DNA of 64,000 nt from Siculibacillus lacustris. GTDB lineage: Bacteria > Pseudomonadota > Alphaproteobacteria > Rhizobiales > Ancalomicrobiaceae. The stretch is from positions 1-64,000 of the forward strand of contig NZ_SJFN01000019.1 in assembly GCF_004328075.1 (NCBI RefSeq), read 5' to 3'. Shown piece by piece: positions 1 to 8,705 of the stretch (within the stretch, counting starts at the first letter, position 1; each line of letters opens with the position of its first letter). The notes beneath the pieces were generated by a model. That model searched no databases. It saw only the letters and a program-made list of their open reading frames with translations, and was not told the origin of the DNA. A program made the position numbers and the translations under genes.

Positions 1-822
<822 letters not shown>

Positions 823-867
823 GACACACCACATCGACCCCGCCGGGCGACCGGCGGGGCGAACACA

Positions 868-904
868 AAGAGCCCGGGACCGGCACCGCCGATCCCGGGC
901 TCTT
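868..904. terminator. Perfect hairpin between convergent genes
   Basis: A 12-bp perfect stem (868-879 with 893-904) and 13-nt loop lie between the thiolase stop and the 3' end of the convergent Ser-rich gene. It starts with AAG and ends with CTT, so a short T run follows in either direction. It probably serves both genes. Confidence 0.75.
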
Positions 905-942
905 CACGTTTCGGACCGGCGCGCGATCCGGTCTCTCGAGAC

Positions 943-1506
943 TCAGGCCTGAGTGTCGAGGACCAGCGATGAGGTGCTCGACGAGACGCCGCCGTCGGAG
1001 CCGTAGGTGCTCGACGACTTCTGCGCCTTGAGCGCCGCCAGGAAGTCCTCGAGCACGCTCGACGAGGAGGAACCGGAGGACGAGGACGTCGACGACGTGC
1101 CGTCGCTCGAGGACGACGAATCGTCGGCGCCACCCTGGGGCGGGGGACCACCGGGGCCGCCCGGGGGCGGCGGACCGCCGGCGCCCTTCTGCGGCGCGGC
1201 GTTCGAGAACACCTTCTTCAGTTCGGTCGCCTGCGTGTCGGTCAGCGTGCCGGCCTTGACCTGATCGTCGATCAGGCCTTCGATCTTGGCCTTCATGTCG
1301 GTCTTCGACGACGAGGACGACGAAGACGAAGACGACGAGGCCTCGCTCTTCAGCGTCGAATCGATGGTGTCGAGCGCCGAGGAGAGCGCGGATTGGTCGG
1401 ACGAGGCGACCGTACCGGACGAGACCTCGTCGGCGAGTTGGGACTTCAGGCGTTCGAGGGGAGATTGGCGCGTCGCGTTGGACGGCAGAGCGGAGATGGA
1501 GGTCAT
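943..1506 (-). CDS. Ser-rich low-complexity protein of unknown function
   Basis: 187 residues from the ATG at 1506, which has a purine-rich AAGGGA eight bases upstream; the open frame upstream of it has no such support. No signal peptide is visible. The N-terminal 60 residues look helical and polar. A poly-Ser run (about 62-72) follows, then a segment reading KIEGLIDDQVKAGTLT, a Pro/Gly stretch (PPPPGGPGG) and a second Ser/Thr-rich region. A short C-terminal VLEDFLAALKAQ helix is followed by a Ser-rich tail. Similar poly-Ser proteins with this D-QV-G-LT helix pair occur in alphaproteobacteria as hypothetical proteins. The pairing hints at a degenerate EF-hand-like or helix-loop-helix unit, but I see no clear calcium loop. 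Convergent with the thiolase and divergent from the response regulator. Confidence 0.7.
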   Translation of the reverse strand: MTSISALPSNATRQSPLERLKSQLADEVSSGTVASSDQSALSSALDTIDSTLKSEASSSSSSSSSSSKTDMKAKIEGLIDDQVKAGTLTDTQATELKKVFSNAAPQKGAGGPPPPGGPGGPPPQGGADDSSSSSDGTSSTSSSSGSSSSSVLEDFLAALKAQKSSSTYGSDGGVSSSTSSLVLDTQA

Positions 1507-1693
1507 GGGCTGTCCCTTGCGTGACCGACTCGACCGTCGGCAGTGGATCACGGGGTCCAGACCACGCCGCCGCGGTTGACCAGTCGTTAACAAAACGAGT
1601 GCTTGGTTTACGGGTGTTTCTCGGCGCCCGAGCGATACGAACGGAAACAAATTTCCTGGTTCACGGCGCCTCCGATCTGGGCAAGAAACGGCC

Positions 1694-2413
1694 ATGAACA
1701 CGAGCCCGCACATCCTCGTCGTCGAAGACGATCGGGAGATCAGCGCCCTGGTCGCCCGCTATCTCAGGGTCAACGACTTCCGCGTGTCGGTCGCCGGCGA
1801 CGGTCGCGAGATGAATCGACGCCTCGCCGACGGCCACTACGACCTGGTCATCCTCGATCTGATGCTGCCCGGCGAGGACGGTCTGGCGATCTGCCGCCGC
1901 CTGCGCCGCGACACCCGCCTGCCGATCGTCATGCTGACCGCCAAGAGCGACGAACTCGACCGGGTGGTCGGGCTCGAGACCGGCGCCGACGACTACCTGA
2001 CCAAGCCGTTCAGCCCGCGCGAGCTCCTGGCGCGGATCCGCGCGGTGCTGCGCCGCTGCCGCGCCGATGCCGATCCGCAAGGGCCGGCGCGCGCCCAGAA
2101 CCACGCCTTCCTCGGTTTCCACCTCGACGTCGCGGCGCGGCGGCTGACCGATCCGGGCGGCGCCCTGGTCACCCTGACCGCGGCAGAGTTCGATCTGCTC
2201 CTGGTGCTGGTCGAGCGACCCGGCCGGGTGCTGTCGCGCGACAGCCTGCTCGACCTCACCCAGGGGCGAGCGCCCGGACCCTACGAGCGCTCGGTCGACA
2301 TCCTGATCAGCCGCATCCGCCGCAAACTCGAAGGCGACCCACATCATCCCGAGATCATCCGGACGGTGCGCTCGGGTGGCTATCTCTTCGCGGCGGAGGT
2401 CGAGAGCACGTGA
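1694..2413 (+). CDS. OmpR-family response regulator
   Basis: 239 residues. The N-terminal receiver domain (about 5-120) carries the acidic pair Asp12/Asp13, phospho-acceptor Asp55 (VILDLMLPG) and the LTAK switch lysine. The C-terminal winged helix (about 140-235) has the usual AEFDLLLVL and ERSVDILISRIRRKLE signatures of OmpR/PhoB DNA-binding domains. The start follows the ATG at 1694. The stop overlaps the GTG start of the histidine kinase by four bases (GTGA), so the two are translationally coupled and form one two-component system. What it senses is not visible. The divergent Ser-rich gene 187 bp upstream shares its promoter region and is a candidate target. Confidence 0.93.
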   Translation: MNTSPHILVVEDDREISALVARYLRVNDFRVSVAGDGREMNRRLADGHYDLVILDLMLPGEDGLAICRRLRRDTRLPIVMLTAKSDELDRVVGLETGADDYLTKPFSPRELLARIRAVLRRCRADADPQGPARAQNHAFLGFHLDVAARRLTDPGGALVTLTAAEFDLLLVLVERPGRVLSRDSLLDLTQGRAPGPYERSVDILISRIRRKLEGDPHHPEIIRTVRSGGYLFAAEVEST

Positions 2414-3762
2414 GACGGCGGCTCGCCAAGCTCCTGCCGCAGAAGATCACCGCACAGTTGGCGGTGGTGGTCGTCGTCTCGGTGGTGATCATCCAGGTCG
2501 CCGTCTCGGCGATGTTCCATTTCCTGGGCGAGCCCACCTACGATCCGGTGGTCAATCCGCATCTCGGAACGCTGGTGCGGATGGTGATCGCCCGACCGGC
2601 GGGCGAGGATCGCGGACGTTTCGTCGCCGAGATCGATCGGACCTTCCCGTCGCTGCAGATCCACCTCGACGATCACCCGCCGACCGCCGTGAAGAACGCG
2701 CCGCCGCCGCCCGCCGGTCACGGTCGCGGTCGGATGATCGACGATCTGAGCAGCCTGGCGCCGGCCGGACTCGTTCAGAGCGGAACCGACGACGAATCGG
2801 TGGAGCGGGGGGAGATCCTGGCGCTCGGCCTGTCGCCGACCGAATGGCTGGTCCTGACGGCCGCCGCCCGGCCGCCGCAACCGCTGATCGGGCCGGCGGT
2901 GGCGAGTACCGTGTTCGCGGTGATCTGTTCGTCGCTGCTCGGCCTGTGGGCGATGCGCGCCCTGGTCGGGCCGCTCCGGGCGCTGGCCACGGCGGCCCGT
3001 GAATTCGACATCGAGGCCGAACCGCTTCCGCTCCCCGACCGGGGACCCGACGAGGTCCGGGTGGCGGTCCGGGCCTTCGACGCGATGCGCGGCCGCATTC
3101 GCGTGCTGGTCGAGGAGCGCACCCGGATGCTGGCGGCGATGGGCCACGATCTGCGCACGCCGATCACCCGGTTGCGTCTGCGCAGCGAGTTCATCCCCAA
3201 CGACGACCTGCGCCGCGAGGTGCTGCACGACCTCGAACTGATGACCGGGATGATCGAAGGGGCGTTGACCTATCTGCGCGAGGGCCGCCACGACGAGGCG
3301 CCGGAACTGGTCGACCTGGTGGCGCTGGTCCAGACCCTCGCCGATCAATGGGCCGATCTCGGCCATGCGATCGACTTCACCGGGCCCGACCATCTGAAGC
3401 GGCGGGTGCGCAGCCGCGCCCTGACGCGAGCGCTCGCCAATCTCGTCGACAACGCCGCCAAATACGGCTCCGAGGTTCATCTGCGGCTGATCGAGCGCCC
3501 CGACGGCGCGGTGCGGATCGAGGTCGAGGACGACGGCCCGGGCATTCCCGAGGCCGAGCGCGAAGCGATGCTGCGCCCCTTCGTGCGCGGCGACGCCGCC
3601 CGCAACATGGACGACACCGACGGCTTCGGGCTCGGTCTGGCGATCGCCCGCGCCGCGGTCGAAGCCCACGGCGGCACGCTGACCCTGCTGGCGGCGGTGC
3701 CGCACGGGGCGCTGGCCCGGGTCGACCTGCCCGGCCTGCCCGATCCGGCGCGCGCCGCCTGA
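2410..3762 (+). CDS. Sensor histidine kinase, EnvZ-like
   Basis: 450 residues from a GTG that overlaps the regulator's stop. The transmembrane helix at about 14-36 is followed by a periplasmic sensor segment of about 120 residues that includes a Pro/Gly-rich patch (PPPPAGHGRGR). A second helix spans about 157-182, then a HAMP linker. The phospho-accepting His is at 246 in GHDLRTPITRL. The ATPase lobe has an N box (RALANLVDNAAKYG), G1 (EDDGPGIP) and G2 (GFGLGLAIARA). The His box context (DLRTP, not ELRTP) and size fit the EnvZ/RstB group. It phosphorylates the upstream OmpR-type regulator. It converges with the DUF6931-like gene, whose stop is only 12 bp away. Confidence 0.92.
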   Translation: MRRRLAKLLPQKITAQLAVVVVVSVVIIQVAVSAMFHFLGEPTYDPVVNPHLGTLVRMVIARPAGEDRGRFVAEIDRTFPSLQIHLDDHPPTAVKNAPPPPAGHGRGRMIDDLSSLAPAGLVQSGTDDESVERGEILALGLSPTEWLVLTAAARPPQPLIGPAVASTVFAVICSSLLGLWAMRALVGPLRALATAAREFDIEAEPLPLPDRGPDEVRVAVRAFDAMRGRIRVLVEERTRMLAAMGHDLRTPITRLRLRSEFIPNDDLRREVLHDLELMTGMIEGALTYLREGRHDEAPELVDLVALVQTLADQWADLGHAIDFTGPDHLKRRVRSRALTRALANLVDNAAKYGSEVHLRLIERPDGAVRIEVEDDGPGIPEAEREAMLRPFVRGDAARNMDDTDGFGLGLAIARAAVEAHGGTLTLLAAVPHGALARVDLPGLPDPARAA

Positions 3763-3774
3763 ACCCGACGCGGT

Positions 3775-4374
3775 TCAGCCGGCGGCGACCATCTTCTTCT
3801 GGAAGGCGGCGAGGTCGTCGGCGAGGTCGCTGTCGGCGCGGGCGATCTCCAGGCCCATCGCCAGGAAGTCGCGCCGCAGCTTCGCGGCGATCTCGCCATG
3901 GGTGCCCAGCGAGATCGACAGGGCGGCGCGGATCGACTTGGCGGTCAGATCGGGCGGCGGCAGGGTCGCCGAATACTCGTTGACGACCATCGTGCCGCCC
4001 GACCAGGCGGCGGCGCGTGTCAGCCAGGTGGCGGCGCGGGAATCGTCGGCGGTGTCGCCGTGGTCGAGGGCGGCGATGCGGCGCTGTTCGTCGGGCGAGC
4101 GCGCCCAGTTGGCGGCCAGCGCCCAACTGCGCTTGTCGGCGCCTTCGACGACGTCGCCGGCGGCCATCAGGCAGCGGCAGCCCCACCACACCACTTCGCG
4201 CCGCGGCAGCAGGAAGGCCATGAAGGCGAGGGCATCGTCGAGCCGGTCGGCGCGGATCAGGCGCTCGACGAAGTCGAGCGGGGGTCGCTCGCCGTCGCTC
4301 GGCGGCACGATCTTCGCCAGAGCGGGAAAGGCCTCGTAGACGTCGGCCACCGTGCCGAAACGGATGCGTCGCAT
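3775..4374 (-). CDS. DUF6931-like protein, partner of vgrG
   Basis: 199 residues, acidic/neutral and probably cytoplasmic, with no signal peptide. It opens MRRIRFGTVADVYEAFP and has a conserved-looking core LLPRREVVWWGCRC (about 56-69), then helices rich in Ala/Trp and a C-terminal FQKKMVAAG. The layout resembles DUF6931 proteins, which I know from T6SS neighbourhoods; this is from memory of the family and not a search. It lies 48 bp downstream of vgrG on the same strand, so the two are likely co-transcribed. A role as adaptor, chaperone or immunity factor for the VgrG tip is inference from position only. Confidence 0.65.
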   Translation of the reverse strand: MRRIRFGTVADVYEAFPALAKIVPPSDGERPPLDFVERLIRADRLDDALAFMAFLLPRREVVWWGCRCLMAAGDVVEGADKRSWALAANWARSPDEQRRIAALDHGDTADDSRAATWLTRAAAWSGGTMVVNEYSATLPPPDLTAKSIRAALSISLGTHGEIAAKLRRDFLAMGLEIARADSDLADDLAAFQKKMVAAG

Positions 4375-4422
4375 GACCTCGTCCCTCGCGTTCCGCCGGA
4401 CGGCCGCTGGCCGCGGTCGTCG

Positions 4423-6351
4423 TCAGTTGATCTTCACCAGGCCCGCCGACAGGTTCAACAGGCCGCCGCCGTCGATTGTGGTCGTGGCGGAGCTGCTCGA
4501 ATCGAGCGTCAACGACGAGAGCTTCATGCTCGCCGTCGACGTCACTTCGATCATCGTCGACGAGATCGAAATCTTGGTCGGCTCCATGACGATCGTACTC
4601 TGACCGACGGTCAGGGTGAGCTTGTTGGTGGCGGTGATGGCGATGGTGTTGTGAACGGTGATCTTCTGATCGTTCTTGATGTCGACGATCTCGTCGTGCC
4701 CGATCTTGACCTTGCGGTCGCCGGTCTCGACGTTGAGCTCCTCGTCACCGAACTTCAGGGTCGTGGCGCGCGACGACTCGCCCTGGGGGGTCGGGAAGAC
4801 CGGACCGATGGTCCGGGTCTCCTGATTGCGCACCAGGACGTCCAAGTCCTTCTGCGCCCGCATGAAGATCTTCTCGGCGTCCTTCTTGTCCTCGAAGTGG
4901 AACTCGTTGAAGCCGCCGCCGCCCTTGGTCGAATTGGTCTTGTAGCCGGCCTTGGTTTTTTCGGAGGGCAAGGGATAGGGCGGCATGTTGTCGGCGTTGT
5001 AGACGGTGCCGACCACCAGCGGACGATCCGGATCGCCTTCGAGGAAGTCGATCACCACCTCCTGACCGTGGCGGGGATGGAACAGGTCGCCCCACTGCTT
5101 GCCCGACCAGACGCGGCCGACGCGGATCCAACAGGACTGCTTCTTGTTGCGGTCCCAGGGGAATTGCACCTTGATCCGGCCGTGCTTGTCGACGGTGATC
5201 TCCTCGCCGTCCTCACCGACCACCTTGGCGGTCTGGATGCCGTGGACGATCGGTTTGCGGGTGTGTTGCGGCGCGCGGAACACCTGCGCCGCCGGCACGA
5301 AGACATATTGGCCGGAATAGCTGTCCTGGGTCGCCCCGGATTTGGAGCGATAGGCGGAGTTCACGACCGAATGGCTGGCGTGGACCGCCATGTATTCGGC
5401 GTTCTCGCTCTTCGAGGGGTGATTCTTGAGATTGATCTTACCGCCCGGATAAATGCTCGGGGCGTCGCCGAGGCCCGCGCGGCGGTGATCCATCGCCTGT
5501 TCGGCTTCGAGGCGGACCTTGGCCAAGCTCTCACCGAGCCCGCGTTCGGTGTAGCGGCCGGGGAAGTCGTAGAGTTCCAGCTTGGAATGCTGATAGCTCT
5601 CCTTGCCTTCGCGGCTGGTCTTGAGATCGGCGGGCGGCTTCTCGAAATCGTAGTCGTTCAACGTCACCTTGCCGGAGCGGAACATGCGTTCGCTCGACCA
5701 TTCGTGCAGGTGCTGGCTGGTGCGGACGTAGTTGCCGGTCTGGGGATAATAGGGGATGTCACCGCCGTTTTCGATCGGCTCGTGAGCGCTCGGGGCATCC
5801 GCCAACACCATGATGTGCTTGCTGGACGTGTGCTTGAAGAAATAGTAAATGCCGTATTCTTCCATCAAGCGCGATACGAAATTATAATGAGTCTCTCTGA
5901 ATTGCACGCAATATTCAAGTGGATCATAGGATTGGCTGAGCTTCAACTCATAGTCACTGAAGCCGAGACCATCAAACACTTCCTTGATGATGTCTGGAAC
6001 GGATTTGTTCTGGAAAAACCGCATATCGGTGGTGAATTGCAGCAGCCAGAACCACGGCCTCAGCTCCAACCGATAGACGAACATGCCCTCGCCGACGCCA
6101 TGCCACTGCGTGTTGACCAAAATACCGTTGAAATTACGTTTCAAGTCATTGAATGTCTTGACTTCGACGTTGCAGTTCTTTCCGAGAGCCGGCGTGAAGT
6201 CGATGACATCCTTGTCGGCGACCGCATCGATCGCGAAGCTGAAACACTCGCTCAAACCCTCGGTGGCGGTCATCTGGTCGAAGAGCACGACGTCCGGGCC
6301 GAGGGGGGTCGTCAGGACGGCGATACGGTTCTTCTGTTTATAATCGTTCAT
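4423..6351 (-). CDS. vgrG: T6SS spike protein VgrG (TssI)
   Basis: 642 residues. Trimeric needle tip of the T6SS that sits on the Hcp tube and carries effectors. The N-terminal gp27-like part (about 1-380) includes the EYGIYYFFKH and RHGQEVVIDFLEGDPDRP signatures. The gp5-like OB fold holds WIRVGRVWSGKQWGDLF. The C-terminus is a beta-helix of alternating short strands (TVGQSTIVMEPTKISISS) ending LSAGLVKIN, with no appended effector domain. GAGGG lies five bases before the ATG. It lies 10 kb from the main T6SS locus with the DUF6931-like gene downstream; no PAAR gene is near. The 5' third of the gene is much poorer in G+C than its surroundings (see findings). Confidence 0.96.
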   Translation of the reverse strand: MNDYKQKNRIAVLTTPLGPDVVLFDQMTATEGLSECFSFAIDAVADKDVIDFTPALGKNCNVEVKTFNDLKRNFNGILVNTQWHGVGEGMFVYRLELRPWFWLLQFTTDMRFFQNKSVPDIIKEVFDGLGFSDYELKLSQSYDPLEYCVQFRETHYNFVSRLMEEYGIYYFFKHTSSKHIMVLADAPSAHEPIENGGDIPYYPQTGNYVRTSQHLHEWSSERMFRSGKVTLNDYDFEKPPADLKTSREGKESYQHSKLELYDFPGRYTERGLGESLAKVRLEAEQAMDHRRAGLGDAPSIYPGGKINLKNHPSKSENAEYMAVHASHSVVNSAYRSKSGATQDSYSGQYVFVPAAQVFRAPQHTRKPIVHGIQTAKVVGEDGEEITVDKHGRIKVQFPWDRNKKQSCWIRVGRVWSGKQWGDLFHPRHGQEVVIDFLEGDPDRPLVVGTVYNADNMPPYPLPSEKTKAGYKTNSTKGGGGFNEFHFEDKKDAEKIFMRAQKDLDVLVRNQETRTIGPVFPTPQGESSRATTLKFGDEELNVETGDRKVKIGHDEIVDIKNDQKITVHNTIAITATNKLTLTVGQSTIVMEPTKISISSTMIEVTSTASMKLSSLTLDSSSSATTTIDGGGLLNLSAGLVKIN

Positions 6352-6664
6352 GGAACCCTCGGACCGAAAACAGCACTAAGGAGCGTTCGAACCCGGGCCG
6401 CCCTCTGGACGACGGCCGCTGCGATCGGAGAACCATGGCCGGAGGGGCGCGGCGATCGCGCCCAATACCTCCCCCCGACCCGTCCGCCTCCGCTCGAGTT
6501 CGTCTGAAATCGAACCCCCGAGGTCACCGGCGACAACCGCCCATCGACCTCTCGGACCGGGATAGTGTCATCGATTTGGGGCGAAAGCCAGACGACGGCC
6601 TCCGCCCCGAAAATTTCTCGCGAGGCCCCGCCGGCGGCGTCGCGGCCGCCGGCGGGAGGTGTCG
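6352..6664. other. Intergenic stretch upstream of vgrG
   Basis: 313 bp between the vgrG start and the methyltransferase stop. It must hold the vgrG promoter, but I cannot assign clear -35/-10 boxes. Apart from the hairpin at its right end I see no gene or repeat; short open frames here have no ribosome-binding site and no recognisable product. Confidence 0.5.
6627..6656 (-). terminator. Hairpin after the methyltransferase gene
   Basis: A 12-bp perfect G+C stem (6627-6638 with 6645-6656) and 6-nt loop lie nine bases after the stop of the minus-strand methyltransferase. An AAATTTT stretch follows a few bases later on that strand. Fits a Rho-independent terminator with an imperfect T run. Confidence 0.65.
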
Positions 6665-8194
6665 TCACACCGCTTCGAGCGCCGTCAGCACCGGCAGGCG
6701 GGCCTCGAGGAAGCCCTCGACCAGCACCTTCATGCGCGCCCGGCCGGCGTCGGGATCGGTGATCGCGCGGCCGTCGGCGACCAGCGAGCGGCCGCGGGCG
6801 GTCAGCGCCTCCCAGGCATGGGCGGCGATGGCGTCGGCGCTCTCGTGGCCGGCCTCGCGCGCGAGGATGAAGAGGAGGTGGACGTGATCCACCGGCAGGC
6901 CGCAGCCGAGCACCGGGCTGGCCAGGAACTTGACCTCGTCACCGTCGCGGACGCGGTCGAGCAGCCGACGGTTGAGCACCCGGGTCGACGCGCGCCGGGC
7001 CTCGATCACCGGGGCGTCCTGGACGAAGCCGACGTCGAACTTGGCGAGCAGCACCCGCACCGCCTCGACGATCTGACCGAAGGCGATGCCGCGCGGCTCG
7101 AGCGCGGCGAGGAGGTCGGCGATGGTGCAGGGGCCGTCGGCGAGGCGATCGAGAATCGGCTCGTAGATCGCCTTCTGCAGTGTGGCGGTGTTCTCGCCCA
7201 TCCCGATCTGCAGCGTCACGTCGGCGCGGCGGGTCAGGAGCGTCACCGTGAAGGCGCCGATCTCGCGGCGCTGGCGATCGGAGGAGATCCGCATCGCGCC
7301 CTTCACCCAGAGGTCGCGGCGGAAGTTCCGGTTGCTGAAGAAGTCGCGCATCGTCTCGCGGTCGGCGACGTCGCGGATCGATTCGAGGATGCGGATCTGC
7401 TCTTCGCCGTGGGTCAGGACGTCGACGTGGTCGAAGAAGGCGGCGGAGCAGGCATAGCCGAGCTTGGCGCCGGCGAGTTCCTCGGCGACCTCGGCGAAGT
7501 GCATCGGATGCCAGTCGTCATTGAGATATTCGTGGAGAATGTAGCGCCAGTCGTGGGTCTTGAGCTTGGCGATGCGGTCGGCGGCGAGCGGCTGCGAACC
7601 GAGATGGGCCGAACCGGTGGCGAGCAGGCCTTCGGCGAAGGCCAAGGTCGCGCGGACGCGAACCTCGGGGCCGGCGGAGCGGTCGGCGCGCTTGTCGTAG
7701 AAGTCCTTCATCAGGCGGCGCACCGCGCCCATCGAAGCCCAACCGGCGGCGAGATTGTAGCTGACGTAGAGGACGCCGCCGACCGCCAGACGGCGGCGGA
7801 TGAAGTCGACCAGCACCGCCCGATTCTCCGGCGAGACCCAACTCCAGATGCCGTGCAGGACGATGAAGTCGAAGGTCGGGAGGTCGTCGCGGGCGGCGAA
7901 TTCGGCGAAGGAATCGTCGAACAGCCGGCAGGTGGGGCCGGCGAGATCGCGGGCGTTGGCGACCTGGGAGGGGTTGAAGTCGGTGCCGACCCATTCGGCG
8001 TCGCCGGTGGCGGCGGCCACGGCGATGGTCATGCCCTGACCGAATCCGAGTTCGCAGGCGGAACGCAGCGGCGGCGCTTCCCAGCCGGAGGCGAGCAGGG
8101 CGAAGCGGGTTCGCAAGGGGACCCAATCGGCGAAGTATTCCTGAAGATAGTCGACGTCGACGGTGTAGCCACCGCCCCATCCTGCCCGCGTCAT
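6665..8194 (-). CDS. SAM-dependent methyltransferase with methyltransferase regulatory domain
   Basis: 509 residues from the ATG at 8194. A class I methyltransferase fold occupies about 30-200, with the SAM-binding motif I as CELGFGQGMTIAVAAA, followed by the acidic VGTDFNPSQ (end of strand 2) and FDFIVLHGIWSWV (motif III). The middle (about 210-330) matches the methyltransferase regulatory domain (PF10119 type), with LKTHDWRYILHEYLNDDWHPM. The C-terminal 150 residues are helical and resemble the tail of protein/polyketide-type lysine methyltransferases. The substrate is unknown. It sits between vgrG and the divergent giant autotransporter, so modification of a surface protein or T6SS part is possible but unproven. 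Two other methyltransferase families in bacteria have similar cores; the regulatory domain makes this assignment fairly firm. Confidence 0.85.
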   Translation of the reverse strand: MTRAGWGGGYTVDVDYLQEYFADWVPLRTRFALLASGWEAPPLRSACELGFGQGMTIAVAAATGDAEWVGTDFNPSQVANARDLAGPTCRLFDDSFAEFAARDDLPTFDFIVLHGIWSWVSPENRAVLVDFIRRRLAVGGVLYVSYNLAAGWASMGAVRRLMKDFYDKRADRSAGPEVRVRATLAFAEGLLATGSAHLGSQPLAADRIAKLKTHDWRYILHEYLNDDWHPMHFAEVAEELAGAKLGYACSAAFFDHVDVLTHGEEQIRILESIRDVADRETMRDFFSNRNFRRDLWVKGAMRISSDRQRREIGAFTVTLLTRRADVTLQIGMGENTATLQKAIYEPILDRLADGPCTIADLLAALEPRGIAFGQIVEAVRVLLAKFDVGFVQDAPVIEARRASTRVLNRRLLDRVRDGDEVKFLASPVLGCGLPVDHVHLLFILAREAGHESADAIAAHAWEALTARGRSLVADGRAITDPDAGRARMKVLVEGFLEARLPVLTALEAV

Positions 8195-8705
8195 GTGAGG
8201 CCGCCCCCGTCCCGATTTCGGCGTCGGGAGAGAGCCCCGCGCCTGCGCCGGGATCCTAGCCCCGACCCGCGGACGGAAACAACCCGGCAACCGACCGACA
8301 CTTCGGCCGAGAACCGTGCGCCCGCCGCAAAACGGCAGGGACTCGACGATTCCCGACCGGCGGGGCCGCCCTGCCCTAGGGTCAATCGCGACAAGGGCCT
8401 CCACAACCGCCGAGGACTCTGTGGCCCGGCCGCAACAACGGTGGCTTTCTCGCGTCGGAAAGGTGACGTGCCGTCCCGCGCCGCCCCGAACGAGTCCCTG
8501 CGACGAGATCACGCATCCGTCGCGTCACCCCGTGATTCCAGGTGGTTAGATCGATGGGAACTTCTTCGTCGGGCGTGGAACGAAAAATTCATCGGTCATC
8601 ATGTGACTTTTTAGACCCTTCGATGCTGTTGCGGATTCGCCGTGGGGGTGATTATCGTCGGAACGGACGCATGTGGCTTTTTGCGCATTTGGGTGGGGAT
8701 TTTCG
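8195..8705. promoter_or_regulatory. Divergent promoter region, methyltransferase / autotransporter
   Basis: 511 bp with no convincing gene. The left 300 bp is G+C rich. The right 160 bp before the autotransporter is more A+T rich, as expected of a promoter. A 13-nt motif, CATGTGRCTTTTT, occurs twice in direct orientation at 8600-8612 and 8670-8682, 70 bp (about seven helical turns) apart. It could be an activator or repressor site pair. No -35/-10 can be named with confidence. Confidence 0.45.
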
